A DNA stretch of 64,000 bases from Candidatus Methanomethylophilaceae archaeon (lineage in GTDB: Archaea; Thermoplasmatota; Thermoplasmata; Methanomassiliicoccales; Methanomethylophilaceae). The notes under the pieces were generated by a model. The model made no database searches and had not been told where the DNA came from. It worked only from the letters and a program-made list of their open reading frames with translations. Both the position numbers and the translations under genes were made by a program. Positions 60,629-64,000 of this stretch are shown in pieces. Location of the stretch: NCBI GenBank assembly GCA_017524805.1, contig JAFXUX010000004.1, positions 1 through 64,000 on the forward strand, given 5' to 3'. How positions within the stretch are numbered: the first letter of the stretch is position 1; every line of letters starts with the position of its first letter.

Positions 60629-61444
60629 TTACCTTCTGAACACCGCGGACCCGTAGCCCACGACGGAATCCGGATCCATGCCGAGAGAATCGTATGAGTC
60701 CGTATGCTTCAGGACTTCCGCCGAACAGCCGGAGCAGAACATCATGGCCGCCATCGTCGGCCCGTATCCGCACATCGTTATCCTGTTCTCTTTCACGGCG
60801 AGGTACAGACCTCCGGGATCCATGGCCGAGACGCGGTCCAATGCAATGGAATCCAGCCTCAGAGCCTCCGTATTCGGGATGTAATGGGACATGTCGGTGG
60901 ACGCGATGACGACTACGTCGCGGCCCTCGCAGGCCTTTGACAGGGCATCGGCCAGCCTCTTGGCCTCGTTGGGAGTTTGATACCCCATGATTATCGGCAC
61001 GACGGCCGGATCCGGGTCGATGTATTGTATGAACGGCAGCTGGACCTCTATGGAATGCTCCCAGCGATGGACACGTACATCGTCAGTGAACTCCTTGGAA
61101 AGCTCCGAGCATATCTCCCTGTCCGGCTCGCACGCCCCGAACGGGGTCAGATAGGGTTCGGAGCATATCACCGTCCCGTCCGCCGTCCCATTATGGTCGG
61201 GGCCGATGACGATATACGCTTCGGGAAGCCCGTCCTCCTTTATGGCGCGGTACGCGTGCGCCGCGTTCATCCCAGACGCCATGTACCCGGCATGGGGCGC
61301 CATAGCCCCGATTATGCGCCTGGAAGACCCGGCCTCGGATGGGAGCCCCGGTCCCAATGGGTTCGAAAAGCAGGATTCGATGCATGCCCTCAGGGCTTTC
61401 GGATCCGATGGATAGAAACGGCCCGCGACCGCCGGTTGCCTCAT
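60629..61444 (-). CDS. MEMO1 family protein
   Basis: 271-residue MEMO/AMMECR-like protein: PAVAGRFYPSDPKAL at the start, MAPHAGYMASG near residue 48, GPDHNG near residue 82, EHSIEVQLPFIQ near residue 128 and STDMSHY near residue 181, the histidines and aspartate of the metal-binding site of this family. The molecular role in archaea is unknown, but its place next to rps2 is conserved in many archaea. Ends in TAA. Confidence 0.92.
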   Translation of the reverse strand: MRQPAVAGRFYPSDPKALRACIESCFSNPLGPGLPSEAGSSRRIIGAMAPHAGYMASGMNAAHAYRAIKEDGLPEAYIVIGPDHNGTADGTVICSEPYLTPFGACEPDREICSELSKEFTDDVRVHRWEHSIEVQLPFIQYIDPDPAVVPIIMGYQTPNEAKRLADALSKACEGRDVVVIASTDMSHYIPNTEALRLDSIALDRVSAMDPGGLYLAVKENRITMCGYGPTMAAMMFCSGCSAEVLKHTDSYDSLGMDPDSVVGYGSAVFRR

Positions 61445-61507
61445 GAGACAGACAACGATGTTGGGACATAAAAAGTTTGGAGTAAGGTGTTTGATTGCCG
61501 TCGGAAA

Positions 61508-62137
61508 TCAGACGAGCTTGGCTTCGAAGTCTTCGATCTGCATCTGGAAGTCTTCGGGGTCCTTGAGGTTGCCGCGGGCGACCAGGACTTCCCTTGCGAG
61601 GAGCCAGTAGATGCAGGCCAGAGCGCGCCTTCCCTTGTTGTTGGTGGGGACGACGAGGTCGACGTTGCGGGTCTCGTTGTTGGCATCGCACATCGCGACG
61701 ATCGGGATTCCGAGGTTGAGAGCCTCGTTGAGAGCCTGCTTGTCGGCGGCAGGGTCGGTAACGACGAGGACTTCAGGCTCGATGAAGTTGGGGTTGGCAG
61801 GGTTGGTGAGGGTTCCGGGAACGAAACGTCCGGCGAAAGCGGGAGCTCCGATGGCTCTGGAGAACTCTCTGGCGGGTTTCTGCCCGTACTGCCTGGCGGA
61901 AACGACGAGGATGCGCCTGGGGTCGTAGCGGGACAGGAAGGATGCCGCGGCCCTGATCCTCTCGTCGGTCTTCTTGACGTCGAGCACGTAAAGCCCGTCC
62001 TGCCTGACCTTGTAGATGAAATCCTTCATGTCTGCGGATTTCTGCTGGGTTCCGATGTGGACTCCAGAGGTGAGGTAGATATCCTCTGCGACCAGAAGGT
62101 CGGTGTTGATGGGCATGGACATTTCTTCGTCTTCCAT
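61508..62137 (-). CDS. rps2: 30S ribosomal protein S2
   Basis: uS2 of the small subunit, 209 residues, with the pattern [28 protein letters not shown] (residues 27-54) and [21 protein letters not shown] near residue 162. GGAGAG lies seven bases before the ATG. It stands alone upstream of MEMO here, 63 bases apart. Its leader carries a small palindrome. Confidence 0.96.
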   Translation of the reverse strand: MEDEEMSMPINTDLLVAEDIYLTSGVHIGTQQKSADMKDFIYKVRQDGLYVLDVKKTDERIRAAASFLSRYDPRRILVVSARQYGQKPAREFSRAIGAPAFAGRFVPGTLTNPANPNFIEPEVLVVTDPAADKQALNEALNLGIPIVAMCDANNETRNVDLVVPTNNKGRRALACIYWLLAREVLVARGNLKDPEDFQMQIEDFEAKLV

Positions 62138-62161
62138 TTCGATCTCTCCTTGAATTTGATC

Positions 62162-62176
62162 GGAACCTTAAGTTCC
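62162..62176 (-). promoter_or_regulatory. inverted repeat in the rps2 leader
   Basis: GGAAC CTTAA GTTCC is a 15-base inverted repeat with 5-bp arms, near the predicted transcript start and about 25-39 bases before the rps2 ATG. It could be a small RNA hairpin or an operator; neither is shown. Confidence 0.35.
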
Positions 62177-62200
62177 GTGGATAAGAGCCAAACAAAAGAC

Positions 62201-62211
62201 CCTTTATTTAA
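62201..62211 (-). promoter_or_regulatory. TATA box for rps2
   Basis: TTAAATAAAGG on the minus strand; transcription would start near 62178, giving a leader of about 40 bases that ends in GGAGAG and the ATG. Confidence 0.55.
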
Positions 62212-62343
62212 TGATTTGCGCCCCCTATTTTTTATTGTTAGTAAGAACATCAAACAACGCACGCGCGCGAGGGTTAAATGAATTATAATATTCATTATAC
62301 AACATTTTTATTCTATGCATAATCGCTCCGGCAATCTATTTTT

Positions 62344-62925
62344 ATGATGCCGATGATGGGCAGGAACATGGCGAGCGAGATCGAAACATGCGCGGCCGCT
62401 TTCTTCAGGGCCAGCGGCAAAGACGTCGTCACCGCCGACGAATTCGTCATGGACGCATCACTGAAGCTGAAGTGGATGCCTCCTTCCAAAGCGAAAGACC
62501 TTCTGAGGCTTCTGGAAAGCGAGGGGGCCGTGTCATGCAAGAACTTTTACGTCCGTCTGTCTCCGGGATTGGAAAGCATCGAAGTCCCGATCGTCTACAA
62601 ACCTTCCGCTGAGCTCGTCGCCAGGCTTTCGAAGCCTATCGCCGCCGAAAAGCCCAAAACCGAGCCGATTAAGACAACAGCTGAGCCTGCAAAGCCTGCC
62701 GCGGCACAGAAACCCGCCGGCGAAGTGAAGGATGCCTTCCACATACTCATGGACGCCGCCGAGAAAGCGGGCATCCCCAAGAAAGACTTCATCCAAAGCA
62801 GCAACAGAATCCAGAAAACATTGGGGATCGACATAGGCGCGGCCGCCCTCATAGCCCTGAGGGACGGGGGAGCGGACATCGCACCGTATGCCGCGGAAGT
62901 TTATGGGATGGTCAGGGATTCCTGA
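62344..62925 (+). CDS. DUF2240 family protein
   Basis: 193-residue protein with a conserved-looking N-terminal half (FFRASGKDVVTADEFVMD, LKWMPPSKAKDLLRLLESEGAV, VPIVYKPSAELVARL) that matches archaeal DUF2240. It has a Lys/Pro/Ala-rich linker (about 100-125) and a helical C-terminus. The helix pattern of the N-terminus suggests a winged-helix nucleic-acid-binding role, unproven. ATG 62344 is used; ATG 62368 (MASEIETCAAAFFR) is an equally good start. Confidence 0.75.
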   Translation: MMPMMGRNMASEIETCAAAFFRASGKDVVTADEFVMDASLKLKWMPPSKAKDLLRLLESEGAVSCKNFYVRLSPGLESIEVPIVYKPSAELVARLSKPIAAEKPKTEPIKTTAEPAKPAAAQKPAGEVKDAFHILMDAAEKAGIPKKDFIQSSNRIQKTLGIDIGAAALIALRDGGADIAPYAAEVYGMVRDS

Positions 62926-62926
62926 C

Positions 62927-63418
62927 TCATTCCTTTTTGATGAAATTGCCCAGGGTCATCCTGTTTCCGGCGCCGTTCCCGCCCACGGATACCCCCGATT
63001 GGACGGTCTCGGTGAGCTTGATTCCGAGAGCTTTCTCGATCTTCTTGATGAGTTTGTCGTCCGGAACCAAGCTGTTGGACTCGATTTTTGCTATGATCCC
63101 CTTCTTTTCGAGGATGGACGCCGCGAATTTCTCCTGGTCCATGCCCTTAGCCTCGCGCGCCGCCCTTATGACTCCGCCGTAATCCTCCACGAGCTCGACC
63201 GTGGAAGAACCGGCGTAGATGTCCTTGGATTTCATCCTCTTCTCGCGCTTCTCAAGCCTCTTCTCGATGACGGACTGGGTCACGGGAGCGCCTCCGGCGG
63301 ATGAGGCCCTGTAGTCCTCGCCGAACCTGGCGCATGCGGGGCAAACGTTAAGCTTGGAACCCTCCACGATGACGGCCTTCGTCTGAGGCACATCTTTGCC
63401 GCACATCTCGCAAATCAT
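62927..63418 (-). CDS. multiprotein bridging factor 1 homologue (aMBF1)
   Basis: 163-residue protein with an N-terminal zinc ribbon (CEMCGKDV...CPACARFG) and a C-terminal Cro/C1-type helix-turn-helix (YGGVIRAAREAKGMDQEKFAASILEKKGIIAKIESN). This arrangement is that of archaeal MBF1, which interacts with the ribosome and the transcription machinery. The TATA element 23-32 bases before ATG 63418 suggests a leaderless mRNA. It ends one base after the opposite DUF2240 gene. Confidence 0.93.
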   Translation of the reverse strand: MICEMCGKDVPQTKAVIVEGSKLNVCPACARFGEDYRASSAGGAPVTQSVIEKRLEKREKRMKSKDIYAGSSTVELVEDYGGVIRAAREAKGMDQEKFAASILEKKGIIAKIESNSLVPDDKLIKKIEKALGIKLTETVQSGVSVGGNGAGNRMTLGNFIKKE

Positions 63419-63440
63419 GGTTCGGACTAACAGCAGAGCA

Positions 63441-63450
63441 CATTAATTAG
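63441..63450 (-). promoter_or_regulatory. TATA-like element for aMBF1
   Basis: CTAATTAATG on the minus strand, 23-32 bases before the aMBF1 ATG. Confidence 0.45.
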
Positions 63451-63474
63451 CGTATCGGGCCTTCTTATGTACTG

Positions 63475-63484
63475 CTTATATAAG
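63475..63484 (+). promoter_or_regulatory. TATA box for the PAN gene
   Basis: CTTATATAAG, a palindromic TATA box, about 29-38 bases before the ATG at 63513, leaving a short leader with GAGGAAAA. Confidence 0.6.
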
Positions 63485-63512
63485 AGTAGACTTTTCCAGA
63501 TAACGAGGAAAA

Positions 63513-64000
63513 ATGACGAACGATGGAACCGAGGAAGTCATCTCCGAACTCAAGATGAGGATATCCGATCTCGAGGAGAGGAATGTCAAATTGATGGAAA
63601 ACCTCCAGAACGCCGAGAGCGAGAAGCGCTATTCCGAGGGGGAACTTTTCAGGCTCCAGAAAGATGTCGCCAGGCTCAGAAACGAACTGGAAAGGCTCAA
63701 AAGCCCGCCCCTTATCATTGGTTCCCTCAGAGACATTCTCCCCAACCATCGTGCGGTCGTCAAAAGCACCACTGGCCCGGATTTCGTCGTTTCCATATCG
63801 TCCTACGTGAGCGAAAAAGACCTCATAGTCGGGTCCAGAGTGTCTCTCAACAAGCAGACCCTGTCCATAATGGACGTTCTCCCGTCGTCCATCGATCCCG
63901 TCGTATCCGGCGCGGAGATTGTGGAGAAGCCCAACATAACCTACGAGGACATCGGCGGCCTGAAGAACCAGATGATGGAGCTCCGCGAAGCCGTGGAAGA
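63513..64000 (+). CDS. pan: proteasome-activating nucleotidase PAN, 5' part
   Basis: Hexameric AAA ATPase that unfolds substrates for the 20S proteasome. The visible 162 residues contain the N-terminal coiled coil (SELKMRISDLEERNVKLMEN and onward), the OB-like subdomain (PNHRAVVKSTTGPDFVVSIS) and the start of the AAA domain (ITYEDIGGLKNQMMELREAVE). The gene is cut by the right edge before Walker A. GAGG lies seven bases before the ATG. Confidence 0.93.
   Translation, partial: MTNDGTEEVISELKMRISDLEERNVKLMENLQNAESEKRYSEGELFRLQKDVARLRNELERLKSPPLIIGSLRDILPNHRAVVKSTTGPDFVVSISSYVSEKDLIVGSRVSLNKQTLSIMDVLPSSIDPVVSGAEIVEKPNITYEDIGGLKNQMMELREAVE

Noticed and set aside
1-64000. CRISPR array, rRNA genes, phage genes, complete insertion sequences
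   Set aside because: No spaced short repeats, rRNA motifs, integrase or transposase with ends were found; the only tandem repeats are inside the BspA-like gene.

Overview
The window looks like chromosomal DNA of a host-associated methanogen of the order Methanomassiliicoccales (Thermoplasmata). The reasons are ether-lipid genes, archaeal information-processing genes (PCNA, TFS, Nob1, Csl4, multi-OB RPA, aCPSF2, PAN, aMBF1), a methanogenesis-marker-11-like gene next to folD, an Fpo-like operon ending at fpoN with no fpoO or fpoF, form III RuBisCO, and a large BspA-type surface protein. Of 59 genes whose stop I could read, 54 end in TGA, 5 in TAA and none in TAG. One TAG lies in frame inside a HAD-IIA phosphatase. 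This is the pattern expected of a pyrrolysine-decoding archaeon. No rRNA, tRNA, CRISPR array or intact insertion sequence was seen.

Layout. 1-807: 5' part of a secreted protein gene running off the left edge. 1073-3475 (minus): carS-pyrE-udg-HAD phosphatase, the last gene with the amber codon. 3635-4099: nob1. 4102-6179 (minus): prenyl synthase and geranylgeranyl reductase. 6290-16866 (minus): fpoABCDHIJ1J2KLMN, with fpoI frameshifted and a hairpin/T-tract terminator at the end. 17061-17852: proC, facing an operon folD-kptA-mmp11-uppS-radical SAM (22880 to 17856). 23005-24456: nicotinate phosphoribosyltransferase, facing the AMP-salvage operon R15P isomerase-RuBisCO-AMP phosphorylase-deacetylase (28917 to 24457). 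29033-30317: a membrane protein and an RNase III. 30448-31956: an unknown Cys-containing protein. 31925-37662 (minus): tfs-pcna-tktN-tktC-tal-ggr2-taw2. 38113-41991: the BspA-like giant. 42221-44548: aCPSF2, a NadC-like protein and a small zinc-finger-like protein. 44921-46471: purH. 46834-48615: METTL5-like, csl4 and ThiI-like. 48634-53880 (minus): a small C-x2-C protein, an XPD/DinG helicase, DUF6015, serA and a class V aminotransferase. Then aspC, a frameshifted PD-(D/E)XK gene, purP, two RPA genes, MEMO, rps2, DUF2240, aMBF1 and the start of PAN.

How it fits together. Most genes sit in tight operons with ATGA or TGATG junctions. Many first genes have a TATA-like element about 23-33 nt before the start codon, which suggests leaderless transcripts. 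Lipid synthesis (prenyl synthase, UppS, two reductases, CarS), nucleotide and NAD metabolism (PyrE, PurH, PurP, PncB, AMP shunt), serine synthesis (SerA plus aminotransferase) and RNA maturation (Nob1, KptA, Taw2, METTL5, Csl4, aCPSF2, RNase III) are all represented.

Sequence integrity. fpoI and the PD-(D/E)XK gene each need one extra base. Three genes at two convergent junctions lack a stop, and both junctions carry CGATCG exactly where TGATCA would supply the missing stops. These could be real lesions or consensus errors, and should be checked before biology is built on them.
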